A stretch of DNA of 64,000 nucleotides, from NCBI RefSeq assembly GCF_014649015.1, contig NZ_BMSF01000018.1, forward strand, positions 83,905-147,904, written 5' to 3'. The stretch comes from Streptomyces narbonensis. GTDB taxonomy: Bacteria > Actinomycetota > Actinomycetes > Streptomycetales > Streptomycetaceae. Positions 1-7,877 of this stretch are shown in pieces; position 1 is the first letter of the stretch; the number at the start of each line of letters is the position of its first letter. Below the pieces are notes generated by a model. The model did no database searches. It was not told where the DNA came from and was given only the letters and a program-made list of their open reading frames with translations. The position numbers and the translations under genes are program-made.

Positions 1-251
1 CCCGCGACCAATGGGGTACGGGCCTCGGCGCCCGGCTCCTCACCGACCTGCTCCACCACGCCACCGCCTTCGAGTGCGACGAGGTCCTCCTCGAAGTGCG
101 CGTGGACAACACCCGGGCCCAGAAGCTCTACGAGCGCTTCGGCTTCGAGCCCATCGGTTTCCGGCGCGGCTACTACCAGCCCGGAAACGTGGACGCGCTC
201 GTGATGCGACTGACCGTTCAAGGAACTGAGACTGATTCTGATGGCTGCTGA
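1..251 (+). CDS. rimI: Ribosomal protein alanine N-acetyltransferase RimI (3' part only)
   Basis: The reading frame enters from the left edge and ends at the TGA at 249-251. The visible part is the C-terminal half of a GNAT acetyltransferase: an acetyl-CoA-binding stretch (QWGTGLGARLL), then LEVRVDNTRAQKLYERFGF and the family-typical ending with GYYQPGNVDALVM. RimI acetylates the N-terminal alanine of ribosomal protein bS18. The gene overlaps the tsaD start by 11 bp, so the two are translationally coupled; rimI next to tsaD (often with tsaB upstream) is the usual bacterial order. The 5' end lies outside the window. Confidence 0.9.
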   Translation, partial: RDQWGTGLGARLLTDLLHHATAFECDEVLLEVRVDNTRAQKLYERFGFEPIGFRRGYYQPGNVDALVMRLTVQGTETDSDGC

Positions 252-1368
252 CGAACCCCTCGTACTCGGCATCGAGACCTCCTGCGACGAGACCGGAGTC
301 GGCATCGTCCACGGCACCACGCTCCTCGCCGACGCCGTCGCCTCCAGCGTCGACACCCACGCCCGCTTCGGCGGTGTCGTGCCCGAGATCGCCTCCCGCG
401 CGCACCTGGAGGCGATGGTCCCGACGATCGAGCGCGCCCTGAAGACGGCCGGGATCTCCGCGAAGGACCTCGACGGCATCGCCGTCACTGCCGGGCCCGG
501 TCTGGCGGGCGCGCTGCTCGTCGGCGTCTCGGCCGCCAAGGCCTACGCCTACGCCCTCGGCAAGCCGCTGTACGGCGTCAACCACCTGGCCTCGCACATC
601 TGCGTCGACCAGCTGGAGCACGGCAAGCTGCCCGAGCCGACGATGGCCCTGCTGGTCTCCGGCGGGCACTCGTCGCTGCTGCTCTCCTCCGACATCACCT
701 CCGACGTGCGGCCGATGGGCGCCACGATCGACGACGCGGCCGGCGAGGCCTTCGACAAGATCGCCCGCGTCCTCGACCTCGGCTTCCCCGGCGGACCGGT
801 CATCGACCGGCTCGCCAAGGAGGGCGACCCGAAGGCGATCGCCTTCCCGCGCGGGCTCAGCGGCTCGCGGGATCCCGCGTACGACTTCTCCTTCTCCGGT
901 CTCAAGACCGCCGTGGCCCGCTGGATCGAGGCGAAGCGGGCGGCCGGCGAGGACGTGCCCGTCCGGGACGTGGCCGCGTCCTTCCAGGAGGCCGTCGTGG
1001 ACGTGCTCACCCGCAAGGCCGTCCGGGCCTGCAAGGACGAGGGCGTCGACCACCTGATGATCGGCGGCGGCGTCGCCGCCAACTCGCGGCTGCGGGCCCT
1101 CGCGCAGGAGCGCTGCGAGCGGGCCGGCATCCGGCTGCGCGTGCCGCGCCCGGGCCTGTGCACGGACAACGGCGCGATGGTCGCGGCGCTCGGTGCCGAG
1201 ATGGTCGCCCGCAACCGGCCGGCCTCGGACCTGGAGCTGTCGGCGGACTCGTCCCTGCCGGTGACGGACCCGCACGTGCCCGGCGCGCAGGGCCACGGCC
1301 ACGCGCACGGCCACTCCCACGACCACGATCACGTGCACGAGGTCAGCAAGGAGAACCTGTACTCGTGA
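241..1368 (+). CDS. tsaD: tRNA N6-adenosine threonylcarbamoyltransferase TsaD
   Basis: 375 residues. TsaD transfers threonylcarbamoyl from TC-AMP to A37 of ANN-decoding tRNAs as part of the TsaB-TsaD-TsaE complex. The N-terminal LGIETSCDETGVG is the ASKHA-type family signature. The metal-binding HxxxH is H115-x3-H119 (NHLASH), and the nucleotide-binding MIGGGVAANSRLR and CTDNGAM motifs follow. The ATG at 241 overlaps the end of rimI. After the normal end of the fold there is an odd tail of about 25 residues rich in His, Gly and Asp (roughly residues 347-368), resembling the tail of GroEL1 elsewhere in this window and possibly binding metal. The stop overlaps the next start as GTGA. Confidence 0.97.
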   Translation: MAADEPLVLGIETSCDETGVGIVHGTTLLADAVASSVDTHARFGGVVPEIASRAHLEAMVPTIERALKTAGISAKDLDGIAVTAGPGLAGALLVGVSAAKAYAYALGKPLYGVNHLASHICVDQLEHGKLPEPTMALLVSGGHSSLLLSSDITSDVRPMGATIDDAAGEAFDKIARVLDLGFPGGPVIDRLAKEGDPKAIAFPRGLSGSRDPAYDFSFSGLKTAVARWIEAKRAAGEDVPVRDVAASFQEAVVDVLTRKAVRACKDEGVDHLMIGGGVAANSRLRALAQERCERAGIRLRVPRPGLCTDNGAMVAALGAEMVARNRPASDLELSADSSLPVTDPHVPGAQGHGHAHGHSHDHDHVHEVSKENLYS

Positions 1369-1619
1369 GGCTCACCCTCATGTGGGAGGCGCGGGCCGCC
1401 CAGGGGCGGGGCGCCGAGCTCCTGGAGTGGGCCAGGGCCCAGGTCCTGGCCCATGAGCCGCTGCGCCGGGAGATCTTCCGCGCCCCGCAGGACCGGGTCC
1501 TGGTCCTCACCTGGTGGGAGGCGGGGGCCTTCGACGCCGAGCTGCCCGAGCTGCCCGAACCGGACGCGGAGCTGATCACCCGTCCGGTCCACCGCTGGCG
1601 CTTCGAACCGGTCGAATAA
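1365..1619 (+). CDS. Small conserved hypothetical protein coupled to tsaD
   Basis: 84 residues, starting at the GTG at 1365 that overlaps the tsaD stop (GTGA), so it is translationally coupled. The start (VRLTLMWEARAAQGRG), the length and the repeated pattern of strands and one long helix suggest a small ferredoxin-like or dimeric alpha/beta-barrel fold, but I recognise no family. There is no signal peptide or membrane segment, and it is rich in Trp and acidic residues (LTWWEAGAFDAE). The operon context suggests co-expression with tRNA t6A modification rather than a shared activity. Function unknown. Confidence 0.7.
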   Translation: MRLTLMWEARAAQGRGAELLEWARAQVLAHEPLRREIFRAPQDRVLVLTWWEAGAFDAELPELPEPDAELITRPVHRWRFEPVE

Positions 1620-1640
1620 TCGATCGAAAGAGGGACACCA

Positions 1641-1667
1641 GGTCGAAAGTAGAGCAACCTTTCGACC
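1641..1667. promoter_or_regulatory. Perfect 9-bp inverted repeat with 9-bp spacer
   Basis: GGTCGAAAG at 1641-1649 is repeated inverted as CTTTCGACC at 1659-1667 with a 9-nt spacer. It lies between the end of the tsaD operon (1619) and the GTG of the deacetylase lipoprotein (1689). It could be an operator overlapping the deacetylase promoter or a weak terminator; there is no T-run after it, which favours an operator. A related half-site, CGATCGAAAG, lies at 1621-1630. Confidence 0.45.
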
Positions 1668-1688
1668 GGATCGGGCATCCCACAGCGC

Positions 1689-2591
1689 GTGAAGAAGACG
1701 ATCGCGCTGTGGGCGGCCCTGACCGCCGTCGCCCTCCTGGTGACCGGCTGCTCGGCGGAGGAACCCGGTGACGCTCCCGCCCCGGCGGCTCCCAGGGCTT
1801 CCCAGGACGCCGGGGGCGCGGGGAAGGCCGGGGAAGCGGGGCAGGCCGGGGATGCAGGGCAGGCCGGGGAGGCCGGGCACAAGGCGCCCGGAGTGCCCGG
1901 GGGCGCCGCGGCCGCCGCGTACCGGAAATGGGGCCTCAAGCCCTTCGCGGCCCCGCCCGCGCCGCCGGCCGTCAAGCCGGTCGTCCGCGCCGCCGGCGGC
2001 CCCGTACCCGTCATCAGCGACATCCCCACCAACGAGAAGATCGTCTTCATCACGATCGACGACGGGGCCGAGAAGGACCCCGAGTTCGTGCGGATGATGA
2101 AGGACCTCGAGGTCCCGGTGACGATGTTCCTCACCGACTCGGCGATCCGCGGGGACTACCGCTACTTCGCCCCGCTCGCCGCCCAGGGCCACGGCGTCGC
2201 CAACCACACACTCACCCACCCCAACCTCCGCACCCTCTCCCGGGAGGCCCAGCGCCGGGAGATCTGCGGCCAGCAGACCAGGCTGGCGAAGGAGTACGGC
2301 ACGCCCCCGCGGCTCTTCCGCCCGCCGTACGGCAACTGGAACGAGGACACCCGCGCCGCGGCCGGCACCTGCGGGGTGGACGCGATCGTGCTCTGGCGCG
2401 AGTCCATGCAGATCAAGAACATGCAGTACCAGCGCGGGGACAGGAAGCTGCACCCCGGCGACATCATCCTGGCCCACTTCCGGGGCCCGTCCGAGCTCAA
2501 GGGCCGGACGATGACCGAGATGACCGCCACGATGCTGCGCAGGATCCAGGAGCAGGGCTTCACCGTCGCCCGTCTGGAGGACTACGTGTAG
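1689..2591 (+). CDS. Polysaccharide deacetylase (NodB-domain) lipoprotein, copy 1
   Basis: 300 residues. A lipoprotein signal with lipobox LVTGC (Cys21) is followed by a flexible Gly/Ala-rich linker (about residues 40-65, repeating GEAGQAGDAGQAG-like triplets) and a carbohydrate esterase 4/NodB domain. Family motifs are visible: FITIDDG with D124 and D125 (general base and metal ligand), NHTLTH with H173 and H177 (metal ligands), RLFRPPYGNWNE, and LHPGDIILAHF near the C-terminus. Such enzymes deacetylate peptidoglycan, chitooligosaccharides or other wall glycans outside the membrane. A close paralogue sits at 7878-8837. The true substrate cannot be told from sequence. Confidence 0.88.
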   Translation: MKKTIALWAALTAVALLVTGCSAEEPGDAPAPAAPRASQDAGGAGKAGEAGQAGDAGQAGEAGHKAPGVPGGAAAAAYRKWGLKPFAAPPAPPAVKPVVRAAGGPVPVISDIPTNEKIVFITIDDGAEKDPEFVRMMKDLEVPVTMFLTDSAIRGDYRYFAPLAAQGHGVANHTLTHPNLRTLSREAQRREICGQQTRLAKEYGTPPRLFRPPYGNWNEDTRAAAGTCGVDAIVLWRESMQIKNMQYQRGDRKLHPGDIILAHFRGPSELKGRTMTEMTATMLRRIQEQGFTVARLEDYV

Positions 2592-2707
2592 GCGCCCGGG
2601 GACCGTCGGGAAGATTCTTCGGCGCGGTGTCGATGCGGGGCCGGGCCGTTCGACGTATGTGTGGAAGGCGGGGAACGGCCCCGCCACCGCACCACCGAGG
2701 AGTCGTC

Positions 2708-3073
2708 ATGCCCCGCTTCCTGTCCCTCGTCCGCATCGAGGAGAACACGATCGACATGGAGAGCGCCGACCCCGGCTTCGAGCAGCGGATGGGTGCGCTC
2801 TTCGAGGAGATCACCAAGGCCGGCGCCATGGTGGACACCGCCGGACTCCGGCCGACCGCCGAGGCCACCCGGATCACCTGGTCGGACGGTCAGCTGTCGT
2901 ACACCGACGGGCCGTTCACCGAGACCAAGGAGGTCGTCGGCGGCTACGCGATGCTCCAGTGCAAGGACATGGCCGAGGCCGTCGAGTGGGGTCGGCGCTT
3001 CCTGGCCGTCCACCCGCCGCAGTGGAAGGTCGGACTGGAGGTCCGCGAGGTCGAGGAGATGCCGGAGGGCTGA
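2708..3073 (+). CDS. YCII/DGPF-domain protein
   Basis: 121 residues starting at the ATG at 2708, with GAGGAG upstream. The motif TDGPFTETKEVVGGYAML marks the DGPF (YCII-related) family, a small ferredoxin-like fold. DGPF genes are the known genomic partners of ECF42 sigma factors, and such a sigma gene begins 25 bp downstream here. The biochemical role of DGPF proteins is not settled; they are regarded as the conserved target or partner genes of ECF42. Confidence 0.88.
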   Translation: MPRFLSLVRIEENTIDMESADPGFEQRMGALFEEITKAGAMVDTAGLRPTAEATRITWSDGQLSYTDGPFTETKEVVGGYAMLQCKDMAEAVEWGRRFLAVHPPQWKVGLEVREVEEMPEG

Positions 3074-3098
3074 CCCTCGCTGTGCTTTCCTACGGGAT

Positions 3099-4351
3099 GT
3101 GACGGTGGAGAGCACGCTTGAGACGGTCTTCCGGATGGAGTCGGCGCGGATCATCGCCACGGTGGCGCGGATCGTCAGGGACGTCGGCATCGCCGAGGAG
3201 ATCGCCCAGGACGCGCTCGTCTCCGCCCTCGAACAGTGGCCGCGGTCAGGGGTCCCGGACCGTCCGGGCGCCTGGCTGACGGCCGCGGCGAAGCACCGCG
3301 CCGTCGACCTCGTGCGGCGGCGCGAGACGTACGCGCGCAAGCTCGCCGAGGTCGGCCGGACGCTCGACGAGGCGTCGTACGACCCCGAGCCGTCCGGTCC
3401 CGGCGACATCGACGACGACGTCCTCCGGCTCGTCTTCACCGCCTGCCATCCGGTGCTCTCCGCCGACGCCCGCGCGGCGCTCACCCTGCGGCTCGTCGGC
3501 GGGCTCCGGACCGACGAGATCGCGCGTGCCTTCCTCGTCCCGGAGGCGACGGTCGCGGCCCGGATCACCCGCGCCAAGCGGTCGCTGGCTAAGGCGGGCG
3601 TGGAGTTCGAGGTGCCCTACGGGGCGGCGCGGGCCGCCCGGCTCGGCTCCGTCCTGGAGGTCGTCTACCTGATCTTCAACGAGGGGTACGCGGCCACCGC
3701 GGGCGACGACCTGCTGCGGCCCGCGCTGTGCGAGGACGCGCTGCGGCTCGCCCGGGTGCTCGAAGGGCTGATGGCCGGGGAGGGCGAGGTCCACGGCCTG
3801 GCGGCCCTGCTGGAGCTCCAGGCCTCCCGCTTCGCGACCCGGACCGGGCCCGACGGGCAGCCGGTGCTCCTCGCCGACCAGAACAGGAGCCGCTGGAACC
3901 GCCTGCTGATGCGGCGCGGGTTCGCCGCCCTGGAGCGCGCCGGCGACGGGCGGACCTACGGCCCGTACGCCCTCCAGGCCGCCGTCGCCGCCTGCCACGC
4001 GCGGGCGGTGACCTACGAGGAGCGGACTGGCGGACCATCGCCGCCCTGTACGGGCGGCTCGCGGCCGTCGCGCCCTCCCCGGTGGTCGAGCTGAACCGCG
4101 CGGTCGCCGTCTCGATGGCCGACGGCCCGGAGGCCGGTCTCGCGCTCGTCGACGCCCTGGCCGACGGGTCCGCCCTGGCGGGCTACCACCTGCTGCCGAG
4201 CGTGCGCGGCGACCTGCTGGCCCGGCTGGGGCGGACGGCGGAGGCCCGGGCCGAGTTCGAGCGGGCGGCCTCGCTCACCCGGAACGCGCGCGAGCGGGAG
4301 CTGCTCCTCGGGCGGGCGCGCCGGGCGGACGGCGGGCCGGGCGCTCAGTAG
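3099..4351 (+). pseudogene. ECF42-family sigma factor, frameshifted in its C-terminal extension
   Basis: The gene opens at the GTG at 3099 (VTVESTLETVFRMESARI). It shows sigma region 2 (IAEEIAQDALVSALEQWP, about residues 30-50), region 4 (LRTDEIARAFLVPEATVAARITRAK, described by position about 130-155) and the long C-terminal extension typical of ECF42 (VYLIFNEGYAA, LLMRRGF). The frame fails at 4023-4024: after GAG GAG only CG remains before GAC TGG, one base short of a codon. The original frame stops at 4094, while the expected continuation (DWRTIAALYGRLAA, PSPVVELNRAVAVS, GYHLLPSVRGDLLARLG) runs in the next frame to 4351. With one base restored it would encode about 417 residues. This is either a real inactivating or truncating mutation or a sequencing error. 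Confidence 0.85.
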
Positions 4352-5850
4352 CGCAGGATCCGGCCGGCGGCGGTGCCGACGAGGACAGTGCCGTCGGGGG
4401 CCGCGTGCACCGAGAGCGGACCGTGCGGGGGCAGGAGCCGCCGGTCGAGGACGGTGCCGTCGGCGGCGTCGACCGAGAGCAGCGTGCCGTCGGTGCAGAG
4501 GGAGTGCAGGACGCCGGCGTGCGCGTCGAGGTCGACCACCGTGACGGACCCGGGCCCGTCCTCGGGCCCCAGGGGCAGGGTCCAGACGACGTTCCCGGCG
4601 GGGAAGGCCCGGCGGACCAGCTCCGTCCGGCCGTGCAGGAGCGCGGGACCGCCGTCGTCGGAGACGTACACCGCACGGCCGAGCGGGCGGTCGACCCAGA
4701 AGGGTTCCAGCGGGAAGAGCGTCGTCTCGGCGCCGGTGCGGGGATCGAGCGCGATCACGTCCCGGCGGCGCCGGCCGTACAGCAGCTCGGGGCAGCGGCG
4801 GGCGTCGACCGGGACGAGGTCGTACCGGTCCGGCTCGTGGACCGTGACGAGCGGGGTGCCGTCGGCGGCGAAGATCCGGGTGTTGGGGGCGGGATCCTCC
4901 TTCTCGCTGCTGCGGTCGTACGTGTCCCTGATCGCCCACACCCCGTCCGTACGGGCCGAGAGCGCCGCAGCGAAGGGCACCGACGGGTCGTCGAGGACCG
5001 TGCCGTCGGAGAGGTCGACGCGAGGGAAGCCGGTGCGAGTACGGGAGTCGGGGCCGGGAACCGTGACGCGGGCCGTCCGCTCGTCGGCCGAGACCTCGAT
5101 CCGGCGGCCGCCGGCCGCCGACGGCGCGGGCACGCTCCACAGCAGCGTCCCGTCGGGGGCCCAGCACTCGAGCGCGGTGTCCTTCCGGGTGGCGAGCACC
5201 CGGCCGTCCCTCAGCCCCGCCACGGCCCGGACCCCGCCCCTGCCCTCGTAGCTCCGGCCGGCCCGCTCGGCGAGCGCCTGGAGGAGCTGCGGCGCGGGAT
5301 CCCGGTCGGCGGGGTACGGGAGAGGGGCGTCCAGGTCGACCGGCTGCTTCCGGAGGGCCGGCAGGTCGAGGGCGTCGGGGGCGAGGCCGAGCCATTCCTC
5401 GCGGGCCACGACGGCCCCGGACCGCTCGAACTCCGCCCCGTCGTGCATGGCGCAGAAGGTGAGTTCGAGGGAGATCGGGGCCGTCCAGCGGACCAGCTCG
5501 ACACCCCATTGGGGATCGGCGAAGTCCACGCGGTGGCCGCTTGAGGGGTCGAGGAGGACGAGGAGTCCCTCGCGCATGTACGCGTCGCTGTTGTCGAAGC
5601 CGATCGCGAGGAGCGGGAGCTCGGGGTGGAAGGCCATCGTGTCCGTCTCCATGGCCACCGTCAGGACGTGCGCGCAGGAGAGGTCGGCGGCGCGGTAGAC
5701 CGCCACCCGGCTCAGATCCGACAGCACCGAACTGACCGCGATCCACTGACCGTCGGCGCTGACGGCGGCGTCGGTGGCGAGCCCGAACAGTTCGGGGAAG
5801 GGTTCCTCGTGGAAGACCGCACGGGGGGTGGCCGTCGGCTGCTCAGGCAT
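4345..5850 (-). CDS. Predicted cytoplasmic beta-propeller protein (PQQ/WD40-like)
   Basis: 501 residues without a signal peptide. The C-terminal two thirds repeat a blade-like pattern ending in W or L followed by G-T-hydrophobic (ALECWAPDGTLLWSVPAP, TRIFAADGTPLVTV, ALDPRTGAETTLFPL, LDAHAGVLHSLCTDGTLL, VDAADGTVLDRRLL), typical of PQQ/quinoprotein-type propellers. The N-terminal part (VSADGQWIAVSS, MAFHPELPLLAIGF) reads like WD40 blades. No enzyme motif is seen, so a binding or scaffold role is likely. It overlaps the upstream gene by 8 bp (operon), and its 3' end overlaps the convergent sigma gene by 7 bp. Confidence 0.75.
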   Translation of the reverse strand: MPEQPTATPRAVFHEEPFPELFGLATDAAVSADGQWIAVSSVLSDLSRVAVYRAADLSCAHVLTVAMETDTMAFHPELPLLAIGFDNSDAYMREGLLVLLDPSSGHRVDFADPQWGVELVRWTAPISLELTFCAMHDGAEFERSGAVVAREEWLGLAPDALDLPALRKQPVDLDAPLPYPADRDPAPQLLQALAERAGRSYEGRGGVRAVAGLRDGRVLATRKDTALECWAPDGTLLWSVPAPSAAGGRRIEVSADERTARVTVPGPDSRTRTGFPRVDLSDGTVLDDPSVPFAAALSARTDGVWAIRDTYDRSSEKEDPAPNTRIFAADGTPLVTVHEPDRYDLVPVDARRCPELLYGRRRRDVIALDPRTGAETTLFPLEPFWVDRPLGRAVYVSDDGGPALLHGRTELVRRAFPAGNVVWTLPLGPEDGPGSVTVVDLDAHAGVLHSLCTDGTLLSVDAADGTVLDRRLLPPHGPLSVHAAPDGTVLVGTAAGRILRY

Positions 5851-6493
5851 GGTGCTCCGTCATGTGGGTGAACGTGACGCGGGTGAGGACCGCCAGGGTC
5901 TCCGGCGTCGCCTGTGGCGCGAGGACCCGGAAGGACGCGGCGAAGGCCGCCGACTCCGCGCAGAGCGTGCGCGCCTCCAGGGCCTGGTTGAGGCGGGGCA
6001 TCACCTCGTAGGAGCAGTACGGGTGCTCGGCCTCGACGAACGCCCGCAGGCTCTCCTCGTACGAGGTGTACTCGCCGTCGTACGCCCAGCCGTCCAGCGA
6101 CAGCAGCAGCGGGAAGCGCGCCCGCACCTCCCACGCGGCGAGCGGCACCTCCTCGTACGTGGCGTCCTTCTGGCGGTCCGCGAGCCGCAGCAGCGTCGCG
6201 AGGCCGGTCATGAACGCGGGCACGCCCTGCGCTCCGGCGGCTGCCCGCCAGGTCCTGCGGTCCGCCTCCGGGCAGGTGTCGAGGAACTCCTCGCTGAAGA
6301 CGGTCGACAGGTAGTCCAGCTGGGAGGCGAGGTGCTGCGGGGTGTGCCGCCAGGCGGGGTCCCAGTACTCCGTCCGCGTGACGCGGTCGAAGCGCAGGAC
6401 CTCCCACTCCAGCGGATCGGGTCCGCCGGCGGCCAGTCCGACGAGGTGAGCGATCGGACCGGTGGTGAACATGCCCTCCGGATGCAGCGCCAT
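5843..6493 (-). CDS. Conserved hypothetical protein, operon partner of the beta-propeller gene
   Basis: 216 residues starting at the ATG at 6493. It is soluble, rich in Trp and acidic residues (RRTWRAAAGAQG, PLAAWEVRARFPLLLSLDGW) and mostly helical by eye, with no signal peptide and no recognised catalytic motif. Its last codons overlap the start of the propeller gene by 8 bp, so both are probably translated from one mRNA and may act together, for example as a bacterial tracking or binding pair. An alternative internal start is the Met at residue 8. Confidence 0.65.
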   Translation of the reverse strand: MALHPEGMFTTGPIAHLVGLAAGGPDPLEWEVLRFDRVTRTEYWDPAWRHTPQHLASQLDYLSTVFSEEFLDTCPEADRRTWRAAAGAQGVPAFMTGLATLLRLADRQKDATYEEVPLAAWEVRARFPLLLSLDGWAYDGEYTSYEESLRAFVEAEHPYCSYEVMPRLNQALEARTLCAESAAFAASFRVLAPQATPETLAVLTRVTFTHMTEHHA

Positions 6494-6556
6494 GGCGCTC
6501 CGCCCCCCCAGGTCTGGATCCTTCCGTCTACGGAACTCTAGCCAGGGGCCGCCAGG

Positions 6557-7747
6557 TCACCGGCCCCCGCCCGCCGGCCGGCCGATGAGCATCGTCGGGG
6601 CTCCCGCGACCCGAGTGAGCAGCACCGTCGCGGAGTTGGGGCCCTTCGGCTTCACCTTCCGCCGGATCTCCTCCGGTTCGACCGCCGAGCCGCGCTTCTT
6701 CACGGTCAGGGTGCCGACCTCGCGCTCCCGCAGCAGGGCCTTCAACTTCTTGAGGTTGAAGGGGAGTTCGTCGGTGACCTCGTATGCGGCCGCGTACGGG
6801 GTGGGGGTGAGCGCGTCCGCCGTGACGTACGCGATCGTCTCGTCGATCAGGCCGCCGTCCAGCTCCTCCGCCACCTCGGCGACGAGGTGCGCGCGGATGA
6901 CGGCGCCGTCCGGCTCGTACAGGTAGCGGCCGACGGGGCGGACCGCCGGGTCGGGCAGTCCCCGGCCGGTGAGGCCCGCGCCCGAGGGCAGGAGCGTGGC
7001 GCGGCGGGCGCCCGGCTCCGTGCCGAACCAGAGCACGGCCTCCTTCACGTCCCCGCCGTCCGAGATCCACTCGGCCTCGGCGTCCTCCGGGACGGCCTCG
7101 TGCGGGATGCCGGGGGCGACCTTCAGGGCTGCGTGCGGGGCTTTGCGGGCGGCCTCGACGGCCCAGGAGAGCGGCGGGGAGTACGCCTCGGGGTCGAAGA
7201 TCCTGCCCCGGCCGCCGCGCCGCGCGGGGTCGACGAAGACCGCGCCGTACGGGCCGGTGTCGATCTCGGTCACGTCCGCGCACCGGACCTCGATCAGCTC
7301 CGCGAGGCCGAGCGCCTCGGCGTTGGCGCGGGCCACCTCGGCGGTGAGCGGGTCGCGGTCGACGGCGAGGACGGCGATCCCGGCGCGGGCGAGGGCGATC
7401 GCGTCGCCGCCGATCCCGGAGCAGAGGTCCGCGACGCTGCCGACGCCGAGCGCCTTGAGCCGGGACGCCCGGTAGGTGCCGACCGAGGCGCGGGTCGACT
7501 GCTCGACGCCGTTGGGCGTGAAGTACATCCGGTACGCGTCCTCGGCGCCGAACTTCGCCACCGCGCGCTGGCGCAGCCGGGCCTGGCCGACCGCCGAGGT
7601 GACGAGCTCGGCGGGGTGGTCGCGGCGCAGCCGGGAGACGACCGCCAGCTCCTGGGCGGGGTCGTAGTCGCGCAGGGCGGCGAGCAGGGCCTGCCCCTCG
7701 GGCGTGAGCAGGGCGGTGAACTGGGCGAGGTCGGTCACCCGTCCCAT
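6557..7747 (-). CDS. Class I SAM-dependent methyltransferase with THUMP-like domain
   Basis: 396 residues from the ATG at 7747 (a GTG nine bases further in is the alternative). An N-terminal helical region precedes a Rossmann methyltransferase core with the SAM motif VADLCSGIGGDAIALA, an acidic loop AVDRDPL and the catalytic-type VFVDPARRGGRGR (DPxR, resembling the DPPR/NPPY motif of RNA methyltransferases). The C-terminal part (FNLKKLKALLREREVGTLTVKKRGS) is the THUMP-like region found in this bacterial family. The substrate is probably RNA by analogy but is not established. The gene is monocistronic; divergent deacetylase copy 2 starts 131 bp away. Confidence 0.82.
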   Translation of the reverse strand: MGRVTDLAQFTALLTPEGQALLAALRDYDPAQELAVVSRLRRDHPAELVTSAVGQARLRQRAVAKFGAEDAYRMYFTPNGVEQSTRASVGTYRASRLKALGVGSVADLCSGIGGDAIALARAGIAVLAVDRDPLTAEVARANAEALGLAELIEVRCADVTEIDTGPYGAVFVDPARRGGRGRIFDPEAYSPPLSWAVEAARKAPHAALKVAPGIPHEAVPEDAEAEWISDGGDVKEAVLWFGTEPGARRATLLPSGAGLTGRGLPDPAVRPVGRYLYEPDGAVIRAHLVAEVAEELDGGLIDETIAYVTADALTPTPYAAAYEVTDELPFNLKKLKALLREREVGTLTVKKRGSAVEPEEIRRKVKPKGPNSATVLLTRVAGAPTMLIGRPAGGGR

Positions 7748-7877
7748 TGTGGGCCCTGCGGCGCTGTGGGCCGGTCGGGGGACGGTGGGGGCCGTCCGGC
7801 GGTGTCGTGGTCCGGAGGGCGCGTGAGCACTGACAGTATGCGGCGCCATACAGCTTGTACGACAAGAGGAAGAATTT

